Positions 29,429-41,200 of a stretch of 64,000 bases of DNA are shown piece after piece. The stretch spans positions 62,001 to 126,000 of the forward strand of contig CAKUED010000004.1 of the NCBI GenBank assembly GCA_934646005.1, read 5' to 3'. Position 1 is the first letter of the stretch; the number at the start of each line of letters is the position of its first letter. The DNA comes from an uncultured Oscillospiraceae bacterium (GTDB lineage: Bacteria; Bacillota; Clostridia; Oscillospirales; Oscillospiraceae). The notes under the pieces are model-generated. The model had not been told where the DNA came from. It saw only the letters and a list, made by a program, of their open reading frames with translations, and searched no databases. The translations under genes were made by a program, and so were the position numbers.

Positions 29429-30289
29429 TTATGTTTCCTGCAAATACTGAATGGGGGACATCTGCATCTGCTGATAAAACGCGCGATAGAACGAGGAATA
29501 ATTGCCGTAGCCGCACTGGTAGGCGACCTGCGTGATGGGAATGGCACGTTTTTTCAGCAGCGAGCAGGCGCTGCGGATGCGCACCATGGTGAGGTAGCTC
29601 TTGAACGACTGACCCGTCGCACGCTTGAAAACGCGGTAGAACGTCGCCTCCGAAAGAAAGACACGATTTGCAAGGTCGCGGGCGAGCAGCGGCTCGGAAT
29701 AATGCTGTTTAATGTATTCGATGCTGGTGAGCACGGCGTTGTTGTGCTTGAAATCGCACTCCTCGCGCTCATACGCCCGCGCGAGCAGGACAAGGATGGA
29801 CGTGAGGATCGCCGAGAGGATGCACTCAAAGCCGAGCTGCGCGCCGTCAAACTCCTCTTTTGCAAAACGCATAAGCCCGTCCATGCGGATGGTCTCCTCC
29901 GGCGTGAGGGTGAGCCTGCCGAGGATGCCGTTCGGCGTGAGGTCGGAGAACAGGCGCTGGATGATGCTCTGCTGCATCTCGTCCTTTAACAGGAACGTGT
30001 CGTAAAACGAGAAGGAATAGAAGCCGGACGTGGCGGGGTCAATTTCGATGCGGTGCGTGACGGCGGGCGGGATGATGAAGCAGTCGCCGCGCGTCAGGCG
30101 GACGAAATGCCCGTTCACGCTGTGCATGAGGCTGCCCTTGGTGATGTAATAGATCTGATAGAAATTGTGATAATGATCCTTCTGCGTCAGCGTCAGGTCC
30201 TCGGACGTGCTGACGGAGCACGAAACGGTTTTGTCCGTGTAGGTGCGCATGGAAAGAAAGCGCACGGACGCGGCTGCATTGGTTGACAT
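29429..30289 (-). CDS. AraC-family transcriptional regulator
   Basis: A 286-residue regulator. The N-terminal cupin ligand-binding domain (HYHNFYQIYYITKGS; GDCFIIPPAVTHRIEI) is followed by the two helix-turn-helix motifs of the AraC/XylS DNA-binding domain (about 190-286: LLARDLANRVFLSEATFYRV and ITQVAYQCGYGNYSSFYRAF). ATG 30289 follows GGAGGTG. It diverges from the M20 amidohydrolase gene across 188 bp and probably controls it and the genes behind it. The ligand may be a sugar, peptide or amide; none can be named. Confidence 0.9.
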   Translation of the reverse strand: MSTNAAASVRFLSMRTYTDKTVSCSVSTSEDLTLTQKDHYHNFYQIYYITKGSLMHSVNGHFVRLTRGDCFIIPPAVTHRIEIDPATSGFYSFSFYDTFLLKDEMQQSIIQRLFSDLTPNGILGRLTLTPEETIRMDGLMRFAKEEFDGAQLGFECILSAILTSILVLLARAYEREECDFKHNNAVLTSIEYIKQHYSEPLLARDLANRVFLSEATFYRVFKRATGQSFKSYLTMVRIRSACSLLKKRAIPITQVAYQCGYGNYSSFYRAFYQQMQMSPIQYLQET

Positions 30290-30324
30290 AATCGATTTTT
30301 CACCTCCGGCGAGACATCGCTGAC

Positions 30325-30353
30325 AGTCTATCACAGTTGTGCGAAGCTGTAAA
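30325..30353 (-). promoter_or_regulatory. Sigma-A-type promoter for the AraC gene
   Basis: On the minus strand TTTACA (30353-30348), a 17-bp spacer and TAGACT (30330-30325), with a leader of about 30 nt. Confidence 0.6.
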
Positions 30354-30397
30354 GAACGCGATGATCGATTTTGCAATATACTTGACTTTTTCGGCAA

Positions 30398-30425
30398 TTG
30401 TTCTCGAAAAAATGACTGGTATAAT
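30398..30425 (+). promoter_or_regulatory. Promoter of the M20-glutaminase-LarA operon
   Basis: A perfect TATAAT (30420-30425) with a weak -35, TTGTTC (30398-30403), at 16 bp. A strong -10 with a poor -35 is what an activator-dependent promoter would show. The direct repeat ATCGATTTT occurs at 30291-30299 and 30364-30372 and could be AraC half-sites; this is inference. Confidence 0.5.
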
Positions 30426-30477
30426 GAAATTAAATTACAGGACGTTTCGGGAAATCGCACGAAAAGAGAGACAGATC

Positions 30478-31869
30478 ATGGAGCTTGATTGGGTAAATAT
30501 CATTGATGAAAAGAGCGCGGAGCTGATCGAGACCGCAGATTATCTGTGGGATCATGCTGAACCGGCGTTTTTGGAGTTCCGCTCGGCGGAGCGGCTTTGC
30601 ACAGTTCTGGCGCGCGAGGGCTTTACCGTGACGCGCGGGCTTGCCGGTATCCGCACGGCGTTTTCCGCAAGCTACGGAAGCGGAAAGCCGGTCATCGGCA
30701 TTTTGGGCGAATTTGACGCGCTGGAAAAGCTGGGGCAGAAGGCAGGCATGACCGAGCCGTGCCCCGACGGGCAGAGCTATGGTCACGGCTGCGGGCACAA
30801 TCTGCTCGGCACGGCGGCGCTCGGCGCTGCCATCGCCGCGAAGCACTATTTGCAAACAAGCGGGCACTCCGGCACGGTCGTCTATTTCGGCTGCCCGGCG
30901 GAAGAGGGTGGCTCCGGCAAGACGTTTATGGCGCGCGACGGCGTGTTTGACGCTCTGGACGCGGCGGTGTGCTGGCACCCCGACGCCAAGACCGGCATCC
31001 GCGGCAGAACGTCGCTTGCGAATATCCAGATGCTCTATCATTTTGACGGCGTTGCCGCGCACGCGAGCATCCAGCCGGAGCTGGGGCGCAGCGCGCTCGA
31101 CGCGGTGGAGCTGATGAACGTGGGCGCAAATTACCTGCGCGAGCATATGCCGATGGATGCGCGCGTGCACTACGCCGTGACCGACAGCGGCGGCGACTGC
31201 CCGAACGTGGTGCAGGCGCACGCGGAGGTGCTGTATCTCATCCGCGCCCGCACGAACGATCAGGCGCGCGAGCTTGCCGGGCGCGTGACAGACATCGCGC
31301 GCGGCGCGGCGCTGATGACGCAGACAAAAATGACGGCGACGCTTACAAAAGCGTGCTCCAATACGATCCTCAACCACACGCTGGAGAACCTTGCCTACAA
31401 CGTGATGCAGCGCATCGCGCTGCCGGAGATCACCGAGGCGGACGAGACCTACGCCCGGGAGCTGACCCGCAAGGCACTGGTCGGGATGCCGAACGCGAAC
31501 GAGCTGCATCCGATTTTCCGGGGCTTAGAGCCCTACACGGGTCAGACCCTGACAGCTTACGGCTCGACCGACGTGGGCGACGTGAGCTGGATCTGCCCGA
31601 CGGTGCAGCTCATGGCGGCGACCCACGCGCTGGGCACGCCGAATCACTCCTGGCAGCAGACCACGCAGGGCAAGCAGCCGCTGGCACATAAGATGATGCT
31701 GTACATGGCAAAGGCGCTGGGCGCAACGGCGGCGGAGCTGATCGCTGGTCCGCAGGTTTTAGCCCAGGCGAAAGAAGAACACCGGGCGAAAGTCGGAAAG
31801 ACCGGCTATATCTGCCCGATTCCGAAGGACATCGTCCCCAAGCCGCGCACGGCGCGCCGCGCGCCGTAA
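30478..31869 (+). CDS. M20-family amidohydrolase (AbgB-like)
   Basis: A 463-residue M20 peptidase/amidohydrolase of the AbgB (p-aminobenzoyl-glutamate hydrolase subunit B) type. Metal-binding and catalytic landmarks are GILGEFDAL, SYGHGCGHNLLG and CPAEEGGSGK. It is cytoplasmic with no signal peptide. The family cleaves amide bonds of N-acyl or folate-derived amino acids. ATG 30478 has AAAGAGAG upstream; the frame is open back to 30337, but that stretch covers the promoter. First gene of the AraC-adjacent series; 24 bp separate it from the next gene. Confidence 0.88.
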   Translation: MELDWVNIIDEKSAELIETADYLWDHAEPAFLEFRSAERLCTVLAREGFTVTRGLAGIRTAFSASYGSGKPVIGILGEFDALEKLGQKAGMTEPCPDGQSYGHGCGHNLLGTAALGAAIAAKHYLQTSGHSGTVVYFGCPAEEGGSGKTFMARDGVFDALDAAVCWHPDAKTGIRGRTSLANIQMLYHFDGVAAHASIQPELGRSALDAVELMNVGANYLREHMPMDARVHYAVTDSGGDCPNVVQAHAEVLYLIRARTNDQARELAGRVTDIARGAALMTQTKMTATLTKACSNTILNHTLENLAYNVMQRIALPEITEADETYARELTRKALVGMPNANELHPIFRGLEPYTGQTLTAYGSTDVGDVSWICPTVQLMAATHALGTPNHSWQQTTQGKQPLAHKMMLYMAKALGATAAELIAGPQVLAQAKEEHRAKVGKTGYICPIPKDIVPKPRTARRAP

Positions 31870-31893
31870 AACGGCACGCAGAAAGGAAACGAT

Positions 31894-33978
31894 ATGAACC
31901 ATCCCGAATTTCGCGCCCCGGCCGTTCCGCTCGTGACACACGACCCGATGTTCAGCGTCTGGAGCTTTGCGGATAAGCTGACGGACGATGTGCCGCGCCA
32001 CTGGTCCGGCGCGCGGCAGTATATGTTCGGCATCGTCACGGTGGACGGCACGATCTACGAATTTCTCGGTAAGGTCGCGGCGATCGACGAGCGCTACGTC
32101 AGCCGCTACCGCATTCTGCCGCAGGTCTCGTGCGACATCCGTCCGATGACCACGGAATACTGCTTTGAAAATGAAATTTTGCGGCTGCGGCTGCGGTTTA
32201 CCAGCCCGCTGCTGCTCGATGAGGCAGACATTCTGGCGCGTCCGCTGTCGTATGTTGACTACGACGTGACACTCAAGGACGGCAAGGCACACGACGTGCA
32301 CGTCCAGTTCGGCTTTTCCGGCGAGTTCTGCGTGGATACGCCGGAGCAGACCGTCACGGTCGGCTGCACGCCGTATTCCATCTGCTTTTCGGGAATGCCG
32401 GAGCGGATGCTGCAAAGCTGCGGCGACGACAACCGCATTTCATGGGGCAGCTTCCATGTGATCGCGCCGGAGTATGTGATGGAGGCGATGAGCCTGCGGC
32501 GCTTCTGGGTGGAGCTGCGGCTGCGCTATTCCAGCAAGGAAGTGCCGCGCAATCCGCTGCCGTGCCAAGGACCTGACTACGAGACCGCCGGCAAAGCGGC
32601 GTATGCCGCCGGTGAGGCGATCAAAGTCTCGGCGGAGCATCCCACGATCCTCGTGCGCAGGGAATTTGCAAACGCGCAGGGGACGGTGCACGGCGAGCTG
32701 GCGCTGGCGTATGACGATATTTACGCCGTTCAGGTGCTGGGTGAAAATCTGCCCGCGTACTGGAAGCGAAACGGCTTGACGTTTGACGGCATGGTCGCCC
32801 GCGCGCTGCGCGAAAAGGCGGCGGTGCTGGAAAAGGTCCGTGTTTTTGAAGAGAAGCTGCTGAACGCGGCGCGGGCGGTGTCGCCCAAATATGCCGACCT
32901 GCTGTCGCTTGCCTACCGGCAGTCGGTGGCGGGGCACAAGCTGGTGGACCGGCACGGGGAGCTGCTCTTTATCTCCAAGGAAAACTATTCCAACGGCTGC
33001 GCCTGCACGGTGGACATCACCTATCCCGCCATGCCGCTGTATCTGCTCTATGCGCCGCAGCTCGTGCGCGGGATGTTAGAGCCGATCTTCAACATGGTGG
33101 ACGAGGGCTGCTGGCTGTTTGAATTTGCGCCGCACGACGCGGGACGCTATCCACTGCTCAACGGACAGGCTTACGGCTATCTGCCGCGGGCGCGTTTGCG
33201 GCGACCGAATCCGCGCGATTCGCAGATGCCGGTGGAGGAATGCGGCAATATGCTGCTGTGCGTCGCCGCCGTGTGCTGGCGGGAGCACAGCACGGAGTAT
33301 TTTACGCGCCACCGCGCGCTGCTCGACCAGTGGGCAAATTACCTGCTGCGCTGCGGCTACGACCCCGAAAATCAGCTCTGCACCGACGATTTTGCCGGGC
33401 ATCTGGCGCATAACTGCAATCTGTCCGTCAAGCTCATCTGCGCGCTGGGCGCGTATGCGCGGCTGCTGCGCGCGTGCGGCGAGACGGAAAACGCGGAAAA
33501 ATACGACGCTGCCGCGCACGAGTTCGCGGCAAAGTGGGAAGCGGCGGCGTTTGATGGCGACCACTACCGGCTGGCGTTCGACGCGCCGGGAAGTTGGAGC
33601 TTAAAGTATAATATGGTGTGGGATCGGCTGCTGGGGCTGGGATTGTTCCCGCAGCGGGTGTATGATGCGGAGCTGGCGTGGTACAAGACGCACTTTAACC
33701 GCTACGGCATCCCGCTGGACAGCCGCTGCGAATGCAGCAAGATGGACTGGCAGTTCTGGTCGGCGGCGCTGTTTGATGACGACGCGTACACGCGGCAGGT
33801 CACGGACGCCGTTTGGGACTGGGTCAGCCAGACACCCGACCGTATGCCGTTCCCGGATCTGATCTTCACGACTGTGCCGTGGCTGCGCGCATTTGTGGCG
33901 CGCCCGGTGATCGGCGGCATCTTTATAAACCTCCTGAAGCCGGAACTGTTCTCCCTCGACGAGGGCGGCGCGGGATGA
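31894..33978 (+). CDS. DUF4965/glutaminase A-like protein, cytoplasmic form
   Basis: A 694-residue protein with the layout of the glutaminase A (GtaA)/DUF4965-DUF1793 family. An N-terminal beta-sandwich (VPLVTHDPMFSVWS and ARQYMFGIV) leads to an (alpha/alpha)6-like C-terminal domain (SLAYRQSVAGHKL, EECGNMLL, and LGLGLFPQRVYDAELAWY). Fungal members hydrolyse glutamine; bacterial members are mostly uncharacterised. Many relatives are secreted, but this one has no signal peptide. It overlaps the LarA-like gene by ATGA. The specific reaction is not known. Confidence 0.8.
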   Translation: MNHPEFRAPAVPLVTHDPMFSVWSFADKLTDDVPRHWSGARQYMFGIVTVDGTIYEFLGKVAAIDERYVSRYRILPQVSCDIRPMTTEYCFENEILRLRLRFTSPLLLDEADILARPLSYVDYDVTLKDGKAHDVHVQFGFSGEFCVDTPEQTVTVGCTPYSICFSGMPERMLQSCGDDNRISWGSFHVIAPEYVMEAMSLRRFWVELRLRYSSKEVPRNPLPCQGPDYETAGKAAYAAGEAIKVSAEHPTILVRREFANAQGTVHGELALAYDDIYAVQVLGENLPAYWKRNGLTFDGMVARALREKAAVLEKVRVFEEKLLNAARAVSPKYADLLSLAYRQSVAGHKLVDRHGELLFISKENYSNGCACTVDITYPAMPLYLLYAPQLVRGMLEPIFNMVDEGCWLFEFAPHDAGRYPLLNGQAYGYLPRARLRRPNPRDSQMPVEECGNMLLCVAAVCWREHSTEYFTRHRALLDQWANYLLRCGYDPENQLCTDDFAGHLAHNCNLSVKLICALGAYARLLRACGETENAEKYDAAAHEFAAKWEAAAFDGDHYRLAFDAPGSWSLKYNMVWDRLLGLGLFPQRVYDAELAWYKTHFNRYGIPLDSRCECSKMDWQFWSAALFDDDAYTRQVTDAVWDWVSQTPDRMPFPDLIFTTVPWLRAFVARPVIGGIFINLLKPELFSLDEGGAG

Positions 33979-35225
33979 GACTGGAATTTGGCTACGGCGC
34001 GGGCGTGCAGACGGTCGAGCTGCCGGAGGAAAATCTGCTCGGTGTGCTGACGGCGAATGAAATTCGGCACGAGCTGGGCGGCGAAGCTGCCGTGCGGCAC
34101 GCACTGGCGCACCCCATCGGCGCAAAGCCGCTGCGGGAATCGATCGCGCCGGGGCAGAAGATCGCCATCATCGCCAGCGATATTTCGCGCCCCGTCCCGA
34201 GCTATGAGATTTTGCCCGCTATTTTGGACGAACTGACCGCAGCGGGCTGCCGGGACGAGGACGTGACCGTCGTATTCGCGCTCGGCTCACACCGGCATCA
34301 CACCGAAGCAGAAAAGCGGAGACTCGCGGGCGACGCGGTATTTGAGCGCGTCCGCTGCGAGGACTCCGACCCGGACGACTGCATCCACCTCGGCACGACG
34401 AGCGCCGGAACGCCGGTCGATATTACGCGCCGCGTCGCGGAGGCGGACTTCCGTATCTGCACCGGCAATATCGAATTTCACTATTTCGCGGGCTATTCCG
34501 GCGGCGCGAAGGCAATCATGCCGGGCGTTTCCACCCCGGCGGCAATTCAGGCGAACCACCGCATGATGGTGCAGGAGAGCGCCTGCGCAGGTCGGTTGGA
34601 CGGCAACCCCATCCGCGCCGACATTGAGGAAGCGGGGCGCATCTGCGGCGCGGACTACATCGTGAACGTCGTGCTGGACGAGCATAAGCACATCGTCCAC
34701 GCCGTGGCGGGCGACGCGATCTTGGCGCACCGCGCAGGCTGCGCATATCTCGACAAGATGTACCGCAAGCCCATCCCGCAGCGCGCGGACATCGTCCTTG
34801 TTTCGCAGGGCGGTGCGCCGAAGGACGCGAATTTGTATCAGGTGCAAAAGGCGCTCGATAATGCCAAGCACGCGGTCAAGCCCGGCGGCACGATCATCCT
34901 CATCGGCGCGTGCAGCGAGGGCTTGGGCAGTGCGACATTCGAGCGCTGGCTGAAGGAAGCGCCGACGGCGCATTCCATGATCGAGCGCGTACACGAGCAC
35001 TTTGAGCTTGGCGGGCACAAGGCCGCCGCCATTGCGATGGTGCTGGAAAACGCGCGGATCGACCTCGTCAGCGAGCTGCCGGATGAGTTCGTCCGCAGCA
35101 TTTTCCTGAATCCCCAGCCGGACGCGCAGACGGCGCTGAACGCGGCGCTGGCGCGGTACGGAAAACACACGACGGTGCTCGCCATGCCCTTCGGCGGCGC
35201 GACGCTGCCGATCGCACCCGACTGA
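33975..35225 (+). CDS. LarA-family (lactate racemase-like) protein
   Basis: A 416-residue protein of the nickel-pincer LarA superfamily. Landmark residues are present: HRHH at 106-109 (catalytic His region), His169 in FHYFAGYSGG, and Lys179 in GGAKAIMPG at the position that carries the NPN cofactor in LarA. The family racemises or epimerises 2-hydroxy acids; substrates other than lactate are common among homologues. LarB, LarC and LarE, needed to make the cofactor, are not in the window. It is translationally coupled to the DUF4965 gene and ends 69 bp before the giant surface-protein gene. Confidence 0.85.
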   Translation: MRLEFGYGAGVQTVELPEENLLGVLTANEIRHELGGEAAVRHALAHPIGAKPLRESIAPGQKIAIIASDISRPVPSYEILPAILDELTAAGCRDEDVTVVFALGSHRHHTEAEKRRLAGDAVFERVRCEDSDPDDCIHLGTTSAGTPVDITRRVAEADFRICTGNIEFHYFAGYSGGAKAIMPGVSTPAAIQANHRMMVQESACAGRLDGNPIRADIEEAGRICGADYIVNVVLDEHKHIVHAVAGDAILAHRAGCAYLDKMYRKPIPQRADIVLVSQGGAPKDANLYQVQKALDNAKHAVKPGGTIILIGACSEGLGSATFERWLKEAPTAHSMIERVHEHFELGGHKAAAIAMVLENARIDLVSELPDEFVRSIFLNPQPDAQTALNAALARYGKHTTVLAMPFGGATLPIAPD

Positions 35226-35294
35226 CCCTACATAAATAACGCGCCGAGTGCGCGACCCTGATCATCGAAAAAACTTGAGAAAGAGGGAATGAGC

Positions 35295-38200
35295 ATGAAA
35301 AAGTGTTTTGCATGGGTTCTCGTGCTGGCGATGCTGCTGTCAATGTGCAGCGTGGTCATCGCGGCGGAGGACGCGCCGGTCGCTTCGGCGGCGGACGTGG
35401 TGATCGAACCGCAGAACGCAGCTCCCGCCGCGCAGGATGTGGGCGAGGGCGAAGCGGGCAGCGGCGAAACGCCGACCCCGGTCCATACCGATCACCCGGT
35501 CTGCGGCGACGCGGCGTGCAAGGACCACGCGGCTGTCGAGTGGAAGTCCCTGAACGAGGCGTATGCGGCGGCGGGAAACAAGCTCCCGACGGCTGGAAAT
35601 TACTACCTGACAGACGATCTGGCGGTCTCTGCGGCACTCACGGTGTCCGGCGGCAAAACGATCAATCTCTGCCTCAACGGGCATAAGCTCACCCGCGCGG
35701 GTCGCCCGCTGGCGGCGTACAGCAAGGGTACGCTGAACGTCTGCGATTGCAGCACAGATAAGAGCGGCGAGGTTACTGCCACCAGCGCGCATGGCGGTTA
35801 TGCAGGTCTGCTTACCATTGAAACGGATGGTGAGGTCAATCTGTACAGCGTCAGTCTAAAGGGCGGCAGTACAGCAAAGAACAAGAACGGCAACGGAGAC
35901 GGCGCTGCGATTTATGTAAAGAAAGGCACGCTGAATATGATCGGCGGGCGCATTGAAAGCTGCAAGGCGGCAGCAACCGGCAGCGGCGCTGTGTATGTGG
36001 CTGGCGGCTCTGCCGAGCTGGACGGCGTGAGCATCACCGGCTGCGAAGCGGTCAATGGTTCGGCGATCTATGTAAAAAACGGCGCAAGCTGCACCATCAA
36101 GGGCGGCGTGATCCAGGGCAACACCGCGTCCGCAAGCGGCGCGGTGTATGTGGAAAACGGCGGCGAGCTGGTGCTCTCCGGCGCGCCGGGCATTCAGGGC
36201 AACACGAACGGCAACGTCTATCTGCCTGCCGGTGTGACGGTTACGCTGGATGACGATTTCAGCGCCGCCGCGAAGGTGGGCGTGAGCGTTGCGGGCATGG
36301 ACAGCAGCACGAGCGCGGAGACGACCTTTGCAATCTCTGCGATCGACTTTTCCAAGTGCTTCACGGCGGACACCGACGGCGTGGTGACGGCATATGTCGC
36401 GCCCGCCGAGGGCGAGACCGAGGGTAAGCTCGTCCTCAAGAAATATCAGCACCTCCATCCCACCTGCGGCGACGCGGCGTGCACGGATACTGACCATCAG
36501 GTAGGCGAGTGGAAGGCTTGGAACGGCACGGGCACGATCCCGACGGAGGGGAACTACTACCTGACCGCGAATGCGACGCTGACTGCGGCGGTCACGCCCG
36601 CGAAGGGCAAAACGCTCAATCTCTGCCTGAACGGCTATAAGCTGACGCGCAGCAACAACCGCCCGATCAACGCGAGCGGCGGCACGCTCACGATTTGCGA
36701 CTGCGCGGAGCGCGCGGAGACCGGCACGATTTACGGCACGGTCACCGGGGAGCTGGGCGGTCTTGCGATCGTGCAGAGCGGCGGCAAGCTCGTGCTCTAC
36801 AGCGGCACGCTGACCGGCGGCGAAGTGAAAAAGAACGCCAAGGGCGGCAACGGCTACGGCGGCGGTGTCTCCGTTTCGGCGAACAGCACATTTGAAATGT
36901 ACGGCGGCGTGATCGAAAACTGCTCGGCAGAGGTTGCTGGCGGCGGCGTTTATGCTGCGAATGCCACGGCGAAGGTCACGCTCGCGGGCGGCGAGATCCG
37001 CAACAATACCTGCACGACCTACGATGGCGGCGGCGTCTACGCGGGCGTTGGCATGACACTTGCGGGTGATGTGCAGATCAGCGGCAACACCAAGGGCGAG
37101 GATGCGAACAACCTCGTACTGGTGAGCGGCAAGATCATCGATGCCAGCGGGCTGGAAGATGGCGCGAAGATCGGCATTCGTGTGCGCAATGCGAGCACGA
37201 CCGCGCCGACGCAGTTCGGCACGGCGGACAGCGACGTTTCCGAGCGCTTTGTGAGCGACATCGAGGGCAAGGTCGTCAAATACACAGACGGCAAGCTCTA
37301 TATGGAAGATTACAAGCATGAACATCCCGTCAGCGATGGAGAAGAACCGATCGAGTGGACGGCGAACGCCTCCACAACATCCCTACCGGCGTCCGGCAAT
37401 ATCTACCTGACGCAGAATGTGGAGCTGGCGAATGCCATCACCATTGCGAAGGATACCACGCTCAACCTCTGCCTGAACGGCTACACCATCACCCGCACCC
37501 ATGTGGACGGGAAACCGGATGAGCGCGTATTTGTGGTCAACGGCACGCTGAACATCTGTGACTGCGGCGAGCGCAGTTCGACCGGCACGATCACCGCGGC
37601 ATCTGGCGTTGTCAGCGCGCGCGGCGCGATCGCGGACGTGCGTGCGGGCGGCAAGCTCGTGCTCTACGGCGGCACGCTGACCGGCACAAAGTCCACCGGC
37701 AACGGCGGTGCGGTCGCGGTCACGGGCGGCGGCGCGTTTGAAATGCGCGGCGGTGTGATCGAAAACTGCGAAGCCACCGGCAACGGCGGCGCAATCAGCA
37801 TCACCTCCGGCTCGATTGTGCTGGCTGGCGGTCAGATCCGCAACAATACTGCGTCCGGCAACGGCAGCGGTGTGTATTCTGAGATCGCCGTGACGGTCTC
37901 CGGCGATGTGCAGATCGTGGAGAACAAAAAGGGTGCGAACGCCAACAACCTCTATCTGTCCGGCAGCGCGGCTGCCAATATCGACGCGCTGGAAAACGGT
38001 GCGCGCATCGGCGTGACCAAGCCCGGCGCGGAGGGCACGGTGGTCGCACGGAACGCGGAGGATTCTTCCGACGTTTCGTACTTTGAAAGCGACGACAGCC
38101 TGAACTGGGGCTTTGAGTACAAGGACGCGGACAGCACGATCGTCCTGAAGGACGTCAAGGACTACGGCAAGCACGAGCACAATGTCTGCAACGATCCCTC

Positions 38201-41200
38201 CTGCACCGAGCATGAGAAGCTGACGTGGACGCCGGTCAAGTCGGCGACGAGCATCCCGACCTCGGGCACGGTCTATCTGACGCGCAATGTGTCGCTCAGC
38301 AGCGCCGTGACCGTCAAAAACGGCGCAACGCTGACGCTCTGCCTCAACGGCTTTACGGTCAGCCGCAACGGCGGACGTCCGTTCGCGGTGTCCGGCGGCG
38401 GTACGCTGAACATCTGTGACTGCAGGGGCACGGGCAAAATTCAGGGCGTGAACAAGAACACGGCGCGCGGCGGTCTGATCGACGTGAGCGGCGGCAGCAC
38501 GCTGCGGCTGTACGACGGCACTCTGACCGGCGGCTACGCGAAGAAGGACGCAAACGGCAAAAACGGCAACGGCGGCGCGATCGCGCTCGTGGGCGAGAGC
38601 ACGTTTGAAATGTACGGCGGCGAGATCACCGGCAACCACGCCGAGGCAAACGGCGGCGGTCTGTTCATCCAGTCCAACTGCACGGCGATCCTCGACGGCG
38701 GCAAGATCTATGAAAACACCGCCGGAGAATACGGCGGCGGTGTGTACGCGGCGCGCGCGGCGGAGACGGAACTCGGCGCGACCGACGTGTTCGACAATAC
38801 GGACGGCGGCGGATCGGAGTCCACTACGGCGGATATGTTCATCGCAGGTCCGCGCGGCGGCACGGGGCTGAAGATCCCCGAAGCGTCGGGCAACCATAAG
38901 CACAGCGTCTGCGGCGAGGTCGGCTGCACCGAACACGGCGGCGACGTCGTCTGGACAGAATGGACCAATTCCGGCGCGCTCCCGGCACAGGGCAGCTTCT
39001 GCCTCGAAACGGACGTGGACCTCGGCAAGGGCATCACCGTTGCGCCGGGCACGACGCTGAACATCTGCCTGAACGGGCACAGCATCACGCGCGCGGGCGG
39101 CAGAATTTTCACCATCAACGGCGGCACGCTGAATATCTGCGACCATGAAAACGCGGGCGGTCGGGTCATCGGCGCGTCGAAAAAGACGCTGCGCGGCGGC
39201 ATCGTGGACGTGCGCAAGCCCAAGGGCGGCACAGTCGGCGGTACGTTCAACCTCTACGGCGGTACGCTGACAGGCGGTCTCGCCGTCAAGGACGGCAAGG
39301 GCAAAAACGGCGACGGCGGCGCGGTGTACATCGGCGCGGGCACGTTCCGTATGTACGGCGGCGAGATCAGCGGCTGCGCGGCGCGCAACAACGGCGGCGC
39401 GGTGGTCGTGAGCGGCAGCTCGTCGATGCTCTTCGCAGGCGGCACGATCACGGGCAACTCCGCAGCGCGCGCGGGCGGCATTCTGGTGCAGGCTGGCGCA
39501 AAGCTGGAGATGACTGGCGGCAGCGTGCTCGATAACCGCGCAAACACCGGCGCGGGTCTGTATGCGAACAATTCTGAAATGACCATTACCGGCGGCACGA
39601 TCGCCGGGAACATCGCCAAGGAATACGGCGGCGGCATCCGCGCGGCGGGCTCGACCGTCACGCTGGCAGGCGGCACGCTGGACGGCGATAAAGCCGGAAA
39701 AGAAGGCGGCGGCATCTACACGAGCGGCGAGACAAAGCTGACCATCGACGGCGCGGTGATCGAAAATTGCCGCGCGGAGATCGCAGGCGGCGCGCTGCGG
39801 GCGGATGCGTCCACCACGCTCCTGTCCTCCGGCACGATCCGTAATAACACCTCCGGCAAGACCGGCGGCGCGATCTACAGCTCCAAGGGCGATCTGACCT
39901 TCGCGGGCGGCACCGTCAGCGGCAACACCGCCAAGACGAACGGCGGCGGTCTGTATGCCAAGGAATCCGACGTTAAAATCAGCGGCACGGCGTTCAGCGC
40001 CAACAAGGCTGGCGAAAACGGCGGCGGTATCCTTGCGAGCAAGGCAGCCATCACCATTACCGGCGGCAGCATCAGCGACAACAAGGCGGTGCTCGGCGCG
40101 GGCGTGCTGGGCGAGAGCGGCAGCAAGGTGAATATGCAGGGCGGCACGGTGTCCGGCAACACGGCGTCTAAAAACGGCGGCGGCGTGTATGTGTACGGCG
40201 CGGACGTTTCGATGAGCGGCGGCGTCATCACCGGCAACCGCGCGGCGAAGGGCAACGGCGGCGGTCTGCGTGCCGATAAGGGTACGGCAGTCCTGAGCGG
40301 CGGCGAGATCCGCGAAAACAGCGCCTCGAATAACGGCGGCGGTGTGTACATCAGCCAGGGCGCGACCCTGACCTTCACCGGCACAACGGTGCAGAAAAAC
40401 GCCGCCGAGCACGCAGGCGCGGGTATGTATGCAGACTCTGCGGCGCTGAACCTCACCGGCGGCACGATCGCGGAGAATGACGCGGTCGGCGACGGCGGCG
40501 GTCTGCGCGCCGACAACTGCACCATCACCTTTGACGGCGTGACCATCCGCGCCAACATCACGCAGGGGAACGGCGGCGGCGTCTGCGCCGGCAAGCAGTC
40601 CAAGATCACGATGCAGTCGGGGCTCATCACAGAAAATACGGCGGTCGGCGCTGCGGGCGGCATGGTCGCACAGGGCGTCGGCACGACGATGGTGATGACC
40701 GGCGGCTCGATCACGAAAAATACAGCCGAGACGACCGGCGGCGGCCTGTACTGCTCCAAGGTCGATCTGGAAATGACCGGCGGCGACATTTCCGAGAACA
40801 CCGCCTCCAAGGCGGGCGGCGTGTTCGTCACCACAAACATGAAGATGACCGGCGGCACGATCAAAAATAACACCGCCAACACCGACGGCGGCGGCGTGCG
40901 CACCGCGTGGGGCTCAACGCTGGAGCTCGTCGATGGCGAGATCAGCGGCAACACCGCCCAGCGCTACGGCGGCGGCGTGCACTGCTTCGGTACATATGTG
41001 CAGACCGGCGGCTCGGTGTCCGTCAACAGCGCGTCCACCAGCGGCGGCGCGGTTGCGGCCCGCAGCGGCGCGGTCATGGAAATTCGCGGCGGCACGCTGA
41101 AGGATAACAGCGCGGCAAGCGGCGGCGCGGTGTATGTTGCTGCGGAATCCGCCTGCACCATCACAAGCGGTACGCTCACCGGCAACACCGCCTCCAAAAA

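Noticed and set aside
37383-40412. A 1009-codon open frame on the minus strand inside the giant surface-protein gene
   Set aside because: Repetitive GC-rich coding sequence keeps the opposite strand free of stops. The translation is Arg/Ala/His-rich with no domain, ribosome site or start context.
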